A stretch of DNA of 64,000 bases from Henckelia pumila (GCF_033568475.1 NC_133120.1:96118151-96182150); one strand, 5' to 3'. Counted from the first letter of the stretch, positions 30,869-44,219 are shown. Translations and numbers: made by a program. Notes: generated from the letters alone by a model not told the origin.

Positions 30869-32936
30869 TCACATATTTCGTAGATTGCGCATCCCAATGT
30901 TGTATATATGCTTTCTGAATATCGTCGTGAGAAGTGCCTTTGTGAAGAGATCTGATGAGTTCTCACTTGATTGAATGTAACAGATATCAATATCTTTATT
31001 CTTCTCAAGCTCTTGAGTGTAGGCAAATAATTTTGGGGGGATATGTTTTGTTCTGTCACTTTTGATGTATCCTTATTTCATTTGAGCAATACATGCAGCA
31101 TTATCTTCATACAACTTCACATGCTTCTTGTCTACTGATAATCCACAAGAAGTTTGGATATGTTGTGTCATTGATTTTAGCCAAACACATTCACGGCTTG
31201 CTTCATGTAGCGCAATAATCTCAGCGTGATTTGATGAAGTTGTTACGAGTGTTTATTTCTGTGAACGCCAAGAAATTGCGGTGCCTCCACGAGTAAATAC
31301 ATATCCGGTTTGGGAGCGTGCCTTATGTGGATCAGATAAATATCCAGCATCAGCATAACCAATGATACTTTGATTGGTCTCTTTTGAGTACAAAAGTCCC
31401 AAATCTGTCGTTCCTCGTAGATAACGGAATATATGTTTAATTCCGTTTCAGTGCCTTTTTGTTGGATATGAACTGAATCTTGCCAATAAATTTACAGCAA
31501 AAGATATATCAGGTCTAGTGCAATTTGCAAGATACATAATGGCACCAATGACACTTAGATATGGTACTTCAGGACCAAGAATAACTTCATCACCTTCATA
31601 TGGACGAAATGGATCTTTTTCTATGTTTAATGATCTTACAACCATTGGAGTACTTAATGGATTTGATTTATCCATATTAAAATGTTTAAGGACCTTTTCT
31701 GTATAATTTGCCTGGTGAACAAAAATTCCACATTCTTTTTGTTCGATTTGCAAATCCAAACAGTACTTGGTTTTTCCAAGATCCTTCATTTCGAATTCTT
31801 CCTTCAAGTACATCATAACTTCTTGAATTTCCTTATTCGTTCCAATGATATTTAAATCATCAACATATACAGCAATAATTACACATCCGGATGTTGTTTT
31901 CTTGATGAAAACACAAGGGCATATTGGATCATTTACATATCCCTTTTTCATCAAGTGCTCACTTAGCCGATTATACCACATTCGGCCGAATTGCTTCAAT
32001 CCATATAATGATCTTTGCAATTTTACAGAATAAAATTCTCTGGGTTTTGAACTTTGTGCTTCAGACATCTTAAATCCTTTAGGAATTTTCATGTATATAT
32101 CACTATCAAGTGATCCGTATAAGTAAGCTGTAACAACATCCATGAGACACATTTTCAAATTTTCAGACACTGCCAAACTAATCAAATATCGAAACGTAAT
32201 TGTATCCATAACAGAAGAATACGTTTCTTCATAATCAATTCCAGGCCTTTGAGAAAAACCTTGTGCAACAAGTTTAGCTTTATATCTGACTATTTCATTT
32301 TTCTCATTTCGCTTTCGAATAAAAACCCATTTGTATCCAATAGGTTTTACACCTTCAGGTGTGAGGACTATAGGTCCAAAAACATTACGTTTATTCAGCG
32401 AATCCAATTCAACCTGGATGACATCTTTCCATTTTGCCCAATCATGACGAGTTTTACATTCACCAAAGGATTTTGGTTCATGATCCTCGTTTTCATTTAT
32501 GATGTCACATGCCACATTATAAGAAAATATCTCATCAATATCTTCTATATCTCTTCGGTTCCATATTTTTCCAGTATTAATATAATTGATAGAGATTTCA
32601 CGATTTTTGTCAGTTTGTGGTTCTGACAGAACATTTTCATCATCAGGTGTTTTTTCTGGAACACCATTTTCTATTTTATGACCATCGTGTTTCTCTATGC
32701 CTTTTATTTTTCGAGGATTTTTATCCTTGGAACCGACTGGCCTTCCACGCTTCAAGCGTTTTATGACATCATGAGTGTCTTCAATTTGTTTCTTTGGAAT
32801 TTCAATTCGAGCAGGGGCATTTACAGCATGTATATATGATTTTGTTACCCCTTTTGTGTCTGCAAATGCATCTGGAATTTGATTTGAAATTCTTTGCAAG
32901 TGCACAATTTGTTGTACATATTTCTCACATTGTTTG
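30869..32936 (-). pseudogene. Copia reverse transcriptase and RNase H, broken
   Basis: One frame from the insertion junction (EKYVQQIVHLQ) through a basic linker (KRGRPVGSKDKNPRK), the reverse transcriptase (start YKWVFIRK; catalytic AVYVDDL; KLQRSLYGLKQ) and the RNase H/C-terminal region (YEDNAACI, DLFTKAL). Three in-frame stops interrupt it: TGA 31448-31450 (expected Trp), TAA 31253-31255 and TAA 31073-31075. There are no frameshifts. The natural end is at 30869. The integrase core expected upstream is absent. Confidence 0.92.
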
Positions 32937-34429
32937 TGTAGTAGACCGGTTCCATTTTACAAGATTAAGTGATTTTAAACATGTTAGAAAATGACATATA
33001 ATTTTAAAAGTGTCAAAACATGTTTAAGGAGTCCTTATTTGGTAAAAATAAGTGGAAAATCAGATCCGAAACGTCCGAAAATGGTGGGGTAGGTCTCGGG
33101 GGTCTTGGGGGCCCAAAACCAGTTTGGAAACATGAGAAATAGTTCGGAGCTTTCGGGCAGATCGAAGCTTCCGATCCGAGATAGGAGCTTCCGATCCGAT
33201 ATCGGAGCTTTCGATCTCAACCAGAAACAGGTGTCAAGGAGATTTAAACACGTGGCCAGATGCAGGAGATCGGAGCTTCCGCTGCGATCGGAGCTTCCGA
33301 TCTCGGCCGTCCAAAACGTGGCAAACATGCACCGATCGGAGCTTCCGATCGTGGCCTATAAATAGGGGTTCCGAGGGCCACAATTTCACACCAATCTCAC
33401 ATTTTCTCTCTCGGTTTTAGAGTATTCTAGGTGTTTTAGGGGTGATTCTAGCCTTCTTAGGCTTGGTCCGGAGGTTGGCGAGGTGCTCCAGGGTTACGGT
33501 GGAGTGGTGCCCAAGTTCTGGGGCAATCTTCATCAGTGGGCTGACGACGGACGCAGGTATAGCTCTGGCTCCTTATAGTAAATAGGGAGTATGCTATAGC
33601 GTAGTTAATGCTTTTAGAATAAAGTGGTAATGCATGAGTACTTTGCATTGTAGTGCGGACTGTAGGCTTGGACATAGTGCTGGTCTAGCTTGCCTAGTGT
33701 ATGAGGTACGGAAGTATTATTCGAGATATCCAGATTGAGTATGCATGTATTATGTGTTTGCATGGATTATGTGATTGCATGTTTTATATGCCTTTATATA
33801 TACAGCATGTCATGACTGTATGTTGCATACATGAGCATATTGAGCTTTTACCTTAGAGGTATCCTGTAGTAGGGTGCTCACCCTACGAGTTTGTGGATGG
33901 TTGGATACGTAAGTCTTGTGTCAGGTCACCTTATGGTTGGACACATGTACTAGTATCAGGTCACCATTATCCACTGGGTATATGAGCCACCTCCTGATGC
34001 GACGGCGCAACGTGCTATATACCCTGGGCCCAGTCTATGAGCTTGTTTCTTGACCTGAGAGTCTTGGTACCCAGTTCACTTGCATACATGCACACATAAC
34101 ACCGTATACTCATACTCTCGTACTGAGCTTATCATGCTCACGTCCCGTACTTTGTTGTATATGGACACCCTATTCCATGGGGCAGATCTACGGCTGGACG
34201 ATGCGGGTGGTTCCAGGAGAGCTTAGGCGATGGAGGACCAGCAGGGTTATTGTCTAAGTTTTTGTTTCAGTTGTATTTGGGTTAATACACTAGTTTTATT
34301 CGATATGGTTGTAAACAATATTTTTATTATTGTTTAAGTTTCCGCTGTTATTTCTGATATTTTATTTGATTAAGTTAAATGCATACTTAAGCTTCTGATT
34401 AGTAGGTGATCACGGTGCGGGTCACTACA
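32937..34429 (+). repeat. 5' LTR of gypsy A
   Basis: 1493 bp, TGTAGTAGACCGG...GGTCACTACA. TATAAATA at 33357-33364 is followed by AGGGGTTCCGAGGG, shared with LTR B. Confidence 0.93.
33142..33364 (+). promoter_or_regulatory. U3 motif array and TATA box of LTR A (5')
   Basis: Seven copies of a near-palindrome, consensus ATCGGAGCTTCCGATC, end directly before TATAAATA (33357-33364). The same array is at 39265-39491 in the 3' LTR, with small differences between copies. Confidence 0.6.
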
Positions 34430-34433
34430 TTTA

Positions 34434-34445
34434 TGGTATCAGAGC
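34434..34445 (+). other. Primer-binding site of gypsy A
   Basis: TGGTATCAGAGC, complementary to the 3' end of initiator-methionine tRNA, lies four bases after the LTR. Confidence 0.9.
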
Positions 34446-34547
34446 ATGCATAGTAATCTTGGGATCTAGATTGTTGAAATTGGGATTAACTTTTAATCAT
34501 CGTGTAGATGACGGGTCATGGTGACGAGAGTAGTCACGGCAGCATAG

Positions 34548-37500
34548 GTGGACGCTGGGGTGATCAGGACGATCGAGAGCATCGTCGGGGGCCGTCATCA
34601 CCATCGCCATGATGATCACAGGCGTTTCAGCATGCATAGGTTTATGCAAATGGGTCCGAAGCCTTTAGTCGGAGGAGAGTCACCGGAGGATGCGGGAAAC
34701 TGGTTACGACGTATGGAAGTTTGTTTCCGGGAGTTCCGATGCACTGAGGAGCAGCGGATGGAGACTCTTGATTTCCTGGTCGAAGGACGAGCTCGGAAGT
34801 GGTGGGATTCTACTTCTGCGCCTTTTATTGCAGCCTGAGGAGTTGCTACCTGGGATGAGTTCCTCTTGGCTTTTCATAAGCTGTATTTTCCTCCTGCTCT
34901 CCGACAGACGAAGACAAGTGAGTTGTTGGGTTTGCGGCAAGGATCGATATCGATCAAGGAATACCAGTTGAAGTTCTTTGAGTTACTGCCCTATTGCCCC
35001 CAGATTTCTGATAGCACGGAGGCGAAGTATAATTTGTTCCTGCAAGGTCTTAATCTGGAGATTCATGACCGAGTTGCTGTGGGAAATGACATGACTTACG
35101 AGGGATTAGTGAGCCGATGTCACCAAGCAGAGGACAACATCCGCCGTAACAGATCCTTCTACTCATCTAGACCCGCGAGTTCCTTGTGTCCCCGTGCTCA
35201 GTCATTCAAGAAGTCTAGTTCTACTTCTTCTTCCTCAGGATCCGGGGAGGTGATGCGTTTTGCCAGAAAGAATCAAGGTCCTTGCAAGCATTGTGGTGGG
35301 AATCATCCTGCCAACAGGTGCCGGAAGGTTTCAGGGGTGTGCTTTCGATGTGGAGAAATTGGCCACCTGAAGAAGGATTGTCCACAGGCCGGGGGAGCTG
35401 GTTCTGGCTCAGGTTCTAGTTCTCAGGCTTCAGTGCAGCAGAGGCCACAGGGACAGTCGACAGGGGGTTCTAATTTGAAACCTCGTGCTTCCAGTCAAGT
35501 ATTCTCCTTGAGACATGATCAGACGGTGGATGAGAATGAGAAAGTTATAGCGGGTACGTTCTTGTTATTTGATATACCTGCTTTTGCACTCATTGACACT
35601 GGTGCATCTCATTCTTTCATATCTGCACGTTTTGTTAATAAATATAAGTTGCCATACATTTCACTAGACACAGTGGTTGTTGTTTCTACCCCGACGGGTC
35701 AGTCTGCGTCGGCTAAGCGTCTAGTGATGGGTTGCCCTTTAGAGTTCGAAGAGAATGTCTTGATGGTGAATCTCATGATATTAGCATTGGAGGATTTCGA
35801 TTGCATTTTGGGAATTGATGTGTTAACTACATACCGAGCTTCAGTGGATTGTTACCAGAGATTGGTAAAATTTCATCCGGTTGGCAATGATAGCTGGTTC
35901 TTTTACGGTGAGGGAGCGCGACCTCAGATGCCATTGGTATCAGCTTTGAAAGCTTGTCGAGCTTTGGAATCTGGCGCGGAAGGCTACCTCATCTATGCAG
36001 TTGATACATTCGCTGGAATTATTGGTATAGAAGCTATTCCTGTTGTGAACGAATTCCCAGATGTATTTCCAGAAGAAATTCCAGGATTTCCTCCAGTACG
36101 CGAAGTTGAGTTCGGTATTGATCTGATGCCAGGGACTTCGCCTATTTCTCGAGCACCGTATCATCTGGCTCCGTCATAGATGCGTGAGTTGAAGCAGCAG
36201 CTTCAGGATCTGTTGGACAAGGGTTATATTCATCCAAGTGTTTCTCCTTGGGGAGCACCTGTTCTATTCGTGAAGAAAAAGAATGGGTCTATGCGTTTGT
36301 GCATTGATTATCGCCAGTTGAACAGGGTAATGGTCAAGAATAAGTATCCTTTGCCTCGTATAGATGATCTTTTTGATCAATTGCAAGGTACTTCGGTCTA
36401 CTCGAAGATTTATTTGAGATCTGGATATCATCAGATGCGAGTTCGCGATCAAGATATAGCCAAGACAGCATTCAGGACCAGGTATGGGCATTATGAGTTC
36501 CTAGTAATGCCATTTGGGTTGACTAATGTACCGTCTGTATTTATGGATCTAATGAATCATGTATTCAGAGAATTTCTGGACAAGTTTGTCGTTGTATTTA
36601 TTGATGATATCTTGGTGTAATTACATGATGTAAATGAACACGCTTACCATTTGAGGCTGGTATTGCAAACTCTGAGGGATAGACAGTTGTACGCCAAATT
36701 GAGTAAGTGTGAGTTCTGGCTGGATCGAGTGGTGTTTCTTGGCCACATTATATCCAGAGATGAATTTTCTGTGGATTCGAGCAAGATTGAGGCTGTAATG
36801 AACTGGTCGCGTCTGACGACGGTAGCTGAGATCCGTAGTTTTTTGGGTCTAGCAGGATATTATCATCGCTTTATCGCGAATTTCTCGCAGCTCGCTCGAC
36901 CTTTGACACAACTTACTCGGAAGGGCGTGAATTTTGAGTGGTCCTCAGAATGTGAGGAGAATTTCTATGAACTTCGTAGACGGTTTACTTCTGCGCCTGT
37001 GTTGGCTTTGCCGTCTGGATCTGGAGGGTATGTAGTGTACACGGATGCTTCTCTTCAGGGACTGGGATGTGTCCTGACTCAGAATGGGCATGTGATTGCA
37101 TACGCCTGTAGACAGTTAAAAGTTCATGAAAATAACTACCCAGTGCATGATCTTGAGTTAGCAGCTATTGTATTTGCATTGAAGATCTGGCGTCATTATC
37201 TTTATGGAGAAAGATTTGAGATCTTCACAGACCACAAAAATATCAAGTATTTGTTTACTCAGGCAGCATTGAACATGAGACAGAGACGTTGGATGAATTT
37301 GCTTAAGGATTATGACTGTGAAATCAAGTATCATCCAGGAGCTGCTAATCTCACTGCTGATGCCTTGAGCCGCAAGGTGCGACTGTCCGCACTACAGACT
37401 TGTTCTGTGGCAAGTGCAATTGAAGATTGTTGTTCTTCAGGGTATACCTTCAAGCATTAGAAAGGTATGCAGAGTATTCAGATGTTTGCGATCTTATCTG

Positions 37501-38933
37501 AGCCTGCTTTGTATTCTCGGATTTGAGATGCTCAGATGGCTGATCCGAAGACCCAGCGTTTGGCTCGTTTAGCCAGGGATGATAGTTCATCTGGATTCCA
37601 TTATCAGTCAGATGGTTTTCTTTGTTTATCTGGCCGTATTGTTGTTCCGAAGGATGATACTCTGAGGGAGGAGATTTTATCCCAGGCTCATCGTTCTAAA
37701 TTGAGTATTCATCCGGGGAGCAACAAGATGTACAAGGATTTGTGTACCAGGTTCTGGTGGAAAGGAATGAAAAGGATTGTGTATCTATATGTTTCTAGAT
37801 GTTTGGTGTGTCAGCAGGTCAAGACAGTGCACCGACGACCTGAAGGGTTGCTTCACAGTTTACCTATTCCTGAGTGAAAATGGGAGTTGATCACGATGGA
37901 CTTCGTGACCCATTTACCGGTAAGCTCGAGGAATTGTGATGCTATCTGGGTTGTGATGGACCGACTCACCAAGTCAGCACATTTCATTCCTTATAACCGA
38001 GACTTTAGTTTTGATAGGATGACACGATTGTACATCCAGGATATTGTTCGATTGCACTGAGTGCCTGTGAGCATCGTCAGCGATCGAGATCCCAGGTTTA
38101 ATTCCAGGTTCTGGGGGAGTCTTCAGCGCGCTATGGGTACTACTCTTAGTTTGAGTACAGCATATCACCCAGAGACTGACGGGCAGTTAGAGCGCACGAT
38201 TCGTACTCTTGAAGACATGTTGCGAGCATGTTCTATGGATTTTTGTCCAGCATGGCAAGATCAGTTGCCATTGATTGAGTTCGCGTACAACAACAGTTAC
38301 CATCGCAGTATTGGGATGGCTCCGTTTGAGGCGTTGTACGGGCGACGATGTCGTACTCCACTGTTCTAGGAGGAAGTGGGGGAGCGACAGGTTGAGGGAC
38401 CAGAGTTAGTCCAGCAGGCTATTGATATTGTTGGACAGATCAAGAAGAGAATTAAGGTTGCGCAGGATCGACAAGCTAGTTATGCGAATGTCAAGCGCAG
38501 ACCTTTACAGTTTGAGGTGGGTGAGAAAGTATTCCTGAAAGTCTCACCATTTCACAGGATTTTTAGATTCGGTCAAAAAGGTAAGCTATCTCCTAAGTTC
38601 ATTGGTCCATTTGAAATTCTGGAAAGTGTTGGAGATCTGGCTTACAGGTTGGCGTTACCACCGTATTTGTCAAAAATCCATGACGTGTTCCATGTTTCAC
38701 TATTATGACGGTATATGGCGGATGAGTATCATATCTTACAGCCGTCTGAGGTACAGTTGGACTCGGATTTGACATACGTGGAGAGACCTTTGCGTATCAT
38801 AGGTCATAAGGATAAGGTGTTACGCAACAAGACATTTCCTCTTGTTCTAGTTCAGTGGCAGCGTCGAGGCACTGAGGAGGCCACTTGGGAACTTGAGAGT
38901 CGTATGCGTACAGATTATCCAGAGTTATTTTGA
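34548..38933 (+). pseudogene. Gypsy A gag-pol, nine in-frame stops
   Basis: A single frame covers gag (retrotransposon-gag block ending WWDS; zinc knuckles CKHCGGNHPANRC and CFRCGEIGHLKKDC), protease (ALIDTGASHSF at 35589), reverse transcriptase (VVVFIDDIL near 36600), RNase H ([20 protein letters not shown]), integrase (H2C2 finger, D-D-E core) and the C-terminal region to YPELF. In-frame stops lie at 34836, 36177, 36618, 37458, 37524, 37875, 38058, 38367 and 38706; no frameshift was seen among them. The likely initiator ATG at 34508 is in another frame, so one early shift exists. Inactive. Confidence 0.92.
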
Positions 38934-39059
38934 ATTGTTGTATTTTCAGATTGTAACTTGTAAAATGAATCAGTTTGAATAAAAGATGTTTATTCAGTGT
39001 TTTACTGCATTCAGTACTTAAGATTGTTCGAGGATGAAATATCTTATGTAGGAGGAGAA

Positions 39060-40203
39060 TGTAGTAGACCGGTTCCATTTTACAAGATTAAGTGATTTTA
39101 AACATGTTAGAAAATGACATATAATTTTAAAAGTGTCAAAAAATGTTTAAGGAGTCCTTATTTGGTAAAAATAAGTGGAAAATCAGATCCGAAACGTCCG
39201 AAAATGGTGGGGTAGGTCCCGGGGGTCTTGGGGGCCCAAAACCAGTTTGGAAACATGAGAAACAGTTCGAAGCTTTCGGGCAGATCGGAGCTTCCGATCC
39301 GAGATAGGAGCTTCCGATCCTGAGATCGGAGCTTCCGATCTCAACCAGAAACAGGTGTCAATGAGATTTAAACACGTGGCCAGATGCAGGAGATCGAAGC
39401 TTCCGATCCTGCGATCGGAGCTTCCGATCTCGGCCGTCCAAAACATGGCAAACATGCACCGATCGGAGCTTCCGATCGTGGCCTATAAATAGGGGGTTCC
39501 GAGGGCCACAATTTCACACCAATCTCACATCTTCTCTCTCAGTTTTAGAGTATTCTAGGTGTTTTAGGGGTGATTCTAGCCTTTCTAGGCTTGGTCCGGA
39601 GGTTGGCGAGGCGCTCCAGGGTTACGGTGGAGTGGTGCCCAAGTTTTGGGGCAATCATCATCAGTGGGCTGACGACGGACGCAGGTATAGCTCTGGCTCC
39701 TTATAGTAAATAGGGAGTATGCTATAGCGTAGTTAAGGCTTTTAGAATAAAGTGGTAATGCATGAGTACTTTGCATTGTAGTGCTGACTGTAGGCTTGGA
39801 CATAGTGCTGGTCTAGCTTGCCTAGTGTATGAGGTACGGAAGTATTATTTGAGATATCCAGATTGAGTATGCATGTATTATGTGTTTGCATGGATTATGT
39901 GATTGCATGTTTTATATGCTTTTATATATACAGCATGTCATGACTGTATGTTGCATACATGAGCATATTGAGCTTTTACCTTAGAGGTATCCTGTAGTAG
40001 GGCGCTCACCCTACGAGTTTGTGGATGGTTGGATACGTAAGTCTTGTGTCAGGTCACCTTATGGTTGGACACATGTACTAGTATCAGGTCACCATTATCC
40101 ACTGGGTATATGAGCCACCTCTTGATGCGACGGCGCAGCGTGCTATATACCCTGGGCCCAGTCTATGAGCTTGTTTCTTGACCTGAGAGTCTTGGTACCC
40201 AGT
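39060..40203 (+). repeat. 3' LTR of gypsy A, left part
   Basis: Near-identical to the 5' LTR up to CTTGGTACCCAGT, where element C is inserted. TATAAATA is at 39484-39491. Confidence 0.93.
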
Positions 40204-42670
40204 TGTAACGCCCGAGATTAATTGAATTAATCCAAGAATTATTTAATTTTAATACGAGTATATTTAATTTGGGAATATTTAGAGTTTTGATTTAAATTCT
40301 AATATTCTTAAATTATTTAAGATTGAAATTGAATTAGATTAAAGGCTGAGGACCAAATTGCAATTATTAAAGATTTGAAGGGCTAAATTGCAATTATCAA
40401 TGAAGTTATCAGATTTGTAATTGATTGATCAGCATGTGTACGTGTAATATGCTAAGAAATTCAGAAATTGAGAGAAAGTTGAACAGAGCAAGCGAGATCT
40501 TCTCTTTTCCTTAACTTTTCATTGTTTCAAAACCCCGTATCTTTTGCTTCGGTTGTCCGAATTCGATTCCGAAAAGTTTTTCGCACTCCTTGCGAGAAGG
40601 GCTATCTATTGATGTAAGTATTGATGAGATTTATTATGATTCGAAAACATGTTATGAGGCAGAAATCAGAAATGATTATGGTTATGAGTTCTTGAGCTTC
40701 TATGTTTGATTGTATTGAAGATAGATTGAAGAACGAGCGTCGTTTGCTTTCTATATGAATGTCCAGCCATTATTTTGAAATTACTACTTGATGAATTACT
40801 GATATTTGAGTGGTATAATCTGGTAGGAAGTGTTTATGAAGTTGATTTGAATGTTAGAGTTTATAGAATTTAGTTTCGGTTACCGATTTTGTACCGTTAC
40901 TCCGCCGGTATAGAATTTGAAACTGTTTTGATGGATTATGATGGAAATGTGGATGAAGTGAGTTCTTGCTGATATTATGAGTTATTATTTCTGTGTTTTC
41001 AGTTTTGAAAACATGGAATATCGAACTCGAACCTTCAGCTTCGAACCGGGATTGAATTGAGTCAAGATTTATGAAGTTGAGCCTTGAAAATCAAGTAGTG
41101 TTTGAGCAGATTTTTGACACAAGGTTATGTTTTATGGCTTGACCAGATTTGGGAGCAGATTTTGATAGCCTTGAAGAGCTTGAAACCAAGACAAGAAAGG
41201 TATAAACCAACATCGAACCACGGGATATATAACTCGAGTTAGATTTGACTTGAGTTTCCCCAAACCACATACTTATTTGTTCTTGTTGGAATTGATTTAT
41301 TTTCAAGTCCATAGATGAATTTGTATGAGATAGATGATGACATAGATAGATAAGTCTATTGCCTTTCATTGCTATATTAGCTTGTCTCTTGTAGGTGGCT
41401 TAGATTAATGCTTCTAGAATTGGTTGCATCTTGATAAGCCACTAGATCTTTAAGAGTTGAAGGCGGATGTTTCATGTCTTAGGATGGCTGATGTGCCAAA
41501 TTACCGAATGTTTGGACTTGTATCGATGTGCTTAGGAGTAGATCGACTCCTATGACTGAATATCGATATAGTGGACCGAAGTTCGGGAATAAGAACGTAC
41601 CGCCACCTCGAATGGGAGAGTAGGTGGGAGATTTGTTACGTTCTTATTCAAACCGAGATCCCTAGATGAGAGTAGAGAAAATAGTCAAGTCTTGGTCTAG
41701 ATTTAAGACTAAGATTCAAGATCAAGATGTCAATACAAAGAAGGTAGAGTCAAGACTAAGACACTACTTAGATTTGATAGATGACTTTGTATTGATGAAT
41801 ATGTTATGCTTTGATTATAGCATGTTTTTGTGTTATGCTTTGATTTATAGCATGCCTTTGTTTTATGCTTTGAATTATAGCATGTATTGTTCTTCATGAA
41901 TATTTTATGACTTAATTATGATAGTGATTACACTTGAACTTGATAGCATGCTATATGTTGCTTATACTGGGAAATGTATTTCTCACCGGAGATATCCGGC
42001 TGTTGTCGTGTTTGTATGTGTGCATGACAACAGGTGGTTCGGGAACAGGGCAGAGATGAGCTTGAAGAATAGAGATTGAGAGATTAGAGTGATGATCCGG
42101 TGTAGATTTGAAGTTGCTATTATGTTATGATAGTTTCAAGGACTATGCTTGTATAGAACTAGACTTGAATTTTAGTCTAGAATGTATGCTCCTTGAACTT
42201 TTAATCACACTTGATCTTATGGTGTTTTCCTTTGCAATGACATGTTGTATTTTATGTTATTGCCTTATTAATGTTTCTTAGAATATGATGATGCTTATTG
42301 GACTTGATTCAACATGTCTAGAACTTGATCTTTATCTTGTGCATGTTTTATTATCAAAGGATCAAGTTGGGAAGCAAAAATTCAAAGCAAGAATGAGCTG
42401 CAATTCTTGGGCAAAAATCTGCCCAGGGTAGCGCCCGAGCTGCAGAAAACAGCAGCCCGAGCGCAGCCCAGGGCAGAGGGTTCTGTTTGGAATCAAGCAG
42501 GGTGCGCCCGAGCGGCGCTTTTCAGCCGCTCGAGCGCAGCCCAAGGTTTTTTTTTTTTTTTTTTTTAAAAAAAAATCTTTGCAGCTTCGGATGCTTGTTG
42601 ATTGCTTATCTTTAATTCATGATCTTGGATTAATTTTATGATTTTAGAGATTAAGAGCCGGGTCGTCACA
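40204..42670 (+). repeat. 5' LTR of gypsy C
   Basis: 2467 bp. Contains three 29-30-bp tandem units TTATGCTTTGA...TATAGCATG at 41804-41885, each able to form a small hairpin. Near its end is a GC-rich block of CGCCCGAGC and CGAGCGCAGCCC words (42425-42545), then a long T/A run. Confidence 0.93.
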
Positions 42671-42675
42671 ACAGG

Positions 42676-42687
42676 TGGTATCAGAGC
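42676..42687 (+). other. Primer-binding site of gypsy C
   Basis: TGGTATCAGAGC, initiator-Met tRNA type, five bases after the LTR. Confidence 0.9.
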
Positions 42688-43106
42688 GAGAAAATTCTGG
42701 ACTGAGATAGATAGTGAGTGGGGTAGATCGAGTCTTTTTCCTTGCTTACTTATTTTATCATGCTATGATTTATTTACATAATTGAATTATATGTTGTAAA
42801 TGCTAGTATGTTTTGCTTTCAAGTAATTGATTACATGATTTTGTATTTTTATTTGAAAGTAGACTTTACGATTATTTAAGACGCATGCTTCTGGAACATC
42901 TGAAACGATTAGAGGCATGTGTTTTGTTGCGTTATGACATGCTTACCCGACTATCTGAATTGATTGGAAGCATGTTTTGGTATTCTTACCTTGATTATTT
43001 ATTTAAGATTGAATTAGAACCGATTCTTGATCAGAGGTAAGATGATCAGAGGAGGACTGAGATAGATTTGATGATTATGGTATCCTAACCATGTTGATAA
43101 TCAGAT

Positions 43107-44219
43107 ATGTCTCGACGACAAGAACGACCAGCTACTAGATAGACAGTGGCAGTTCCTCAGCCTGAACAGGCAAATGTAACACAGACAGTGCCAGAACAGG
43201 TGAATGTAGCCCCGACAGTGCCACAAGCACCAGAAGCACCGAGAATAGAACAGGGCATTATATCCGATGATTTGATGAATGTTACAGCTTCACCTATGGA
43301 AATACTGTTGAAACGGTTTCAGTCTTTTAAACTGCCGACGTTGAAGGGGACGAAAAATTCATTAGCTTGTGAGAGTTGGCTTGATGATATAGAAATGCTG
43401 TTTGATTTTCTTGATTACAGTGATGAACGGAGAGTCAGACTGATAGGCCATCAATTGCATGAAGTTGCAAAGAATTGGTGGTTTACGACCAAGAGAGCCT
43501 TGGAGCATCGAGGTACAGTGGTCACCTGGAAAGTCTTCAAAACTGAGTTTTACCAACGCTTCTTTCCAGTATCTTATCGCAAAGACAAGGGTGCTGAATT
43601 TTCCAATCTGAACCAGGGAAATTTAAATGTTGAAGAATATGTTGCAAAGTTTTCTACCTTGCTACGCTTTGCTCCACTTGTTGCTGATAGTGATGAGGCA
43701 ATGGCTGATCAGTTCATTAATAGACTGAATTCTGATGTGTTTACTTTGGTGAACACGGGGAGACCGAATACCTTTGCTGATGCGATTGATCGAGAAAAGG
43801 GAGCAGAGGCTGGATTACTTAGACAACGGAGAGCATCGATTGTCTCACCGCCACCACTACAGCCACAACAACCAGCTCAGTTTCAATCTCCACCCCCCAG
43901 ATTTGAGAGAGGTGGTAGCAACAATGGGAGCAAAAAGTTTCTGAAAGCTCAAGGAAAACAGTTCAAGAAAACAAAGAGTAGTTTCCCCAGTTCTAGTGGA
44001 AGACAGGTGAGTTCCAATTATACCGGTGTGTATTGTAATCGATGCGGAGGAAGACATCAGACTGAGCAATGCCAAGGAGTCTTTGGTAATTGTAACATAT
44101 GCCGTCAACCAGGCCATTTCTCAAGAGTGTGTCCCCAGCGAGACTCTCGAAAATCACAAGGTGCGGAGTCTTCAAAATTTGAGACTCAGTCAGAAAGGCA
44201 AGCACCAGATGATGGTTAG
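43107..44219 (+). CDS. Gypsy C Gag, essentially intact
   Basis: The natural start is the ATG at 43107 (MSRRQERPATR), but codon 12 is TAG. The next ATG at 43146 opens 357 residues without interruption. A Pro/Gln-rich N-terminus is followed by the retrotransposon-gag domain (about 45-215; LACESWLDDIEMLF, NWWFTTK, EFYQRFFP, NLNQGNLNVEEY), a basic linker, and two zinc knuckles, CNRCGGRHQTEQC and CNICRQPGHFSRVC. It would form the virus-like particle core. The stop at 44217-44219 comes before protease. Its near-intact state contrasts with the ruined pol behind it. Confidence 0.88.

Noticed and set aside
33142-33356. Functional heat-shock element array in LTR A
   Set aside because: Only one or two of seven copies contain GAAnnTTC; most read GGAGCTTCC, so heat control is not supported by sequence alone.
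41666-41899. A 77-codon frame present twice (also 56442-56675)
   Set aside because: It lies in both LTRs of gypsy C and is conserved only because the LTRs are near-identical. The translation is the hairpin repeat.
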